In this document: piece by piece, positions 5,521 through 6,671 of the stretch
How positions within the stretch are numbered: position 1 is the first letter of the stretch
How the letters are laid out: every line of letters starts with the position of its first letter
Source of the DNA: Treponema sp.
GTDB lineage: Bacteria > Spirochaetota > Spirochaetia > Treponematales > Treponemataceae
Length of the DNA: 6,671 bases
Reading direction: 5' to 3'
Assembly (NCBI GenBank): GCA_016293495.1
Contig: JAEDED010000040.1
Coordinates: 1 to 6,671 of the forward strand
The notes under the pieces: model-generated
Databases searched by the model: none
Seen by the model: the letters and a program-made list of their open reading frames with translations, nothing else
Told to the model about the DNA's origin: nothing
Position numbers and translations under genes: made by a program

Positions 5521-6602
5521 CAGAAAAAAATTTGAAAACCAGTCTTAAAGAAGTAATAGACAAATATAATTCTCTTGGAGTAAATCAGCAGCTTGATTAC
5601 GACAAATTCTATTTATATTCCATTATTACTCACTCAACGGCAATAGAAGGCTCAACCGTTACGGAAGTTGAAAACCAGCTTTTGTTTGATGAAGGAATCA
5701 CTTCCAGTAAGCGGACAATTACAGAACAGATGATGAATCTGGATTTGAAGAATGCTTACGAATACGGAATAAAATGGATTAAGCAGCATCCAGAAATCAC
5801 AGTGAATTCGCTTATAAGCCTTTCGGCAAAAGTAATGGCACGGACTGGAAGCGAGTATCACACAATTACAGGTGATTTTTCTGCAGCAAAAGGAGAACTC
5901 AGAAAAGTAAATGTAACGGCAGGAATTGGCGGAACCTCTTATATGGCGTATCAGAAAGTTCCTGCAAAGCTTGAATCATTTTGCCAGAAGTTGAATGAAC
6001 TCCGCAAAAATATAAATCCAAAAGACATTCCTTCTGTTTACAAGCTGAGCTTCTGGGCGCATTATGAACTGGTAACGATTCATCCGTGGGTAGACGGAAA
6101 CGGCCGGATGAGCCGCCTTTTGATGAATCTTTTGCAGTGGGAATACGGACTCATTCCTTCAAAAGTTCTAAAAGAAGATAAGGCGGAATATATTCAGGCT
6201 CTCATAGACTCACGGGAAAAAGATGATGATAGTATTTTTATTGACTTTATGTTGAACCTTCATGCAAAACATCTGCAAAGAGAAATTGAACAGTTTAAGG
6301 CTTCCATGAGCGAAAATAATGAGAAAATGGTCGATAAATCGCTTTTGAAGCTGGAAATGGTCGATAAGTGGTCTGTAAAGCCAACTTTAGCCGAGAAACT
6401 GGTCGATATTCTGCATTTTATGAGCGATAAATCCCAAATCACTACAGAGGAACTTGTGCAGCATTTTGATTTTGCACCTACAACAGCCAAGCGTTACCTG
6501 CGCCAGCTGACCGAATTCGGCTACCTTGAAGCACTGGGCGGAAATAAAAACAGAAGATATAAATTAAAAAAAATAAAGCCTCCGAAAGATTCGAAGACTT
6601 GA
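5517..6602 (+). CDS. Fic family protein (probable AMP-transferase) with C-terminal winged helix
   Basis: Fic enzymes usually move AMP from ATP onto a hydroxyl side chain of a target protein. The core motif is intact: HPWVDGNGRMSR (189-200), with catalytic H189, metal-binding D193 and anion-binding G194-N195-G196-R197; Trp replaces the usual Phe at 191. An N-terminal inhibitory motif S-x-x-x-E-G (S40, E44, G45) marks a class II Fic that is self-inhibited by its own helix. A Fic_N-like region covers about 1-100. Residues about 293-355 form a winged helix (TTEELVQHFDFAPTTAKRYL, then a basic tail), so it may bind DNA and regulate its own operon. AGAGGA at 5505-5510 lies 6 nt before the ATG, which overlaps the KilA-N stop. 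The length of 361 is usual. The target is unknown; it could be a housekeeping AMPylase, a toxin or a defence effector. Confidence 0.95.
   Translation: MTEKNLKTSLKEVIDKYNSLGVNQQLDYDKFYLYSIITHSTAIEGSTVTEVENQLLFDEGITSSKRTITEQMMNLDLKNAYEYGIKWIKQHPEITVNSLISLSAKVMARTGSEYHTITGDFSAAKGELRKVNVTAGIGGTSYMAYQKVPAKLESFCQKLNELRKNINPKDIPSVYKLSFWAHYELVTIHPWVDGNGRMSRLLMNLLQWEYGLIPSKVLKEDKAEYIQALIDSREKDDDSIFIDFMLNLHAKHLQREIEQFKASMSENNEKMVDKSLLKLEMVDKWSVKPTLAEKLVDILHFMSDKSQITTEELVQHFDFAPTTAKRYLRQLTEFGYLEALGGNKNRRYKLKKIKPPKDSKT
6325..6367 (+). repeat. short direct repeat in the Fic linker
   Basis: AAATGGTCGATAA occurs at 6325-6337 and again at 6355-6367, exactly 30 nt apart, so both copies are in frame and encode MVDK (residues 271-274 and 281-284). 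A weaker third match, TGGTCGATA, follows at about 6400. Fic proteins of gut bacteria often have M-x-D-K repeats in this linker, and this looks like a worn copy. Confidence 0.6.
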
Positions 6603-6671
6603 GTGACGCGACTGAGAAATCAGCGGACAGGGCAACTAAGACACCTCACGTCGATAGTTCAAGTATAGCAG
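6603..6671. other. downstream end, no supported gene
   Basis: I see no gene, terminator or RNA here. A + strand frame is open from 6563 to the window end and contains a TTG at 6599, but it has no ATG, no clear ribosome site and no recognisable protein. The 4-bp hairpin CTGA-GAAA-TCAG at 6612-6623 is too short and lacks a U-tract. Confidence 0.5.

Noticed and set aside
6612..6623. Terminator or regulatory hairpin after the Fic gene
   Set aside because: The stem is only 4 bp with a GAAA loop and no U-tract; such short hairpins are expected by chance.

Overview
This window holds most of a type I restriction-modification (R-M) operon, all on the + strand. The DNA is AT-rich, but each start has a clear Shine-Dalgarno site and CGC/CGT arginine codons are used freely. 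With the gene content, this suggests a host-associated spirochaete of the Treponema type. That placement is an inference: no rRNA or housekeeping marker is present, and a Firmicute or another gut anaerobe is possible.

Layout. Positions 1-51 carry a short frame that looks like the first residues of a DUF3990-type (ADP-ribosyltransferase-like) protein cut short by a stop. A small hypothetical protein (48-266) and an XRE-family HTH regulator (263-481) follow, and then hsdR (478-3033). A 99-nt composite palindrome (3036-3134) fills the only sizeable gap. After it come hsdM (3152-4654), a KilA-N domain protein (4654-5520) and a Fic-family protein (5517-6602). The last 69 nt hold no supported gene.

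How the genes work together. Apart from the hsdR-hsdM gap, every neighbouring pair overlaps by 1 or 4 nt (ATGA or TAATG), so the set is probably one translationally coupled transcript. HsdR is the helicase-nuclease and HsdM the N6-adenine methyltransferase of an EcoAI/EcoEI-like (type IB-like) enzyme. The specificity subunit HsdS, needed for a working complex, is not in the window and probably lies downstream. KilA-N and Fic sit after hsdM, where type I loci often carry accessory genes. The XRE protein at the head of the operon is a plausible timing regulator.

The most unusual structure is the repeat DNA. The hsdR-hsdM gap holds a nested palindrome: a 15-bp outer stem enclosing two perfect 9-bp hairpins in opposite orientation. 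Its removal would restore a compact hsdR-hsdM junction. A second short repeat-like motif lies inside hsdR, in frame, in the linker before the C-terminal domain. All three small structures have CGTAG (or its complement) at their centre. No completely new system can be shown from sequence alone; the best candidates are the repeat element and the KilA-N/Fic cargo.
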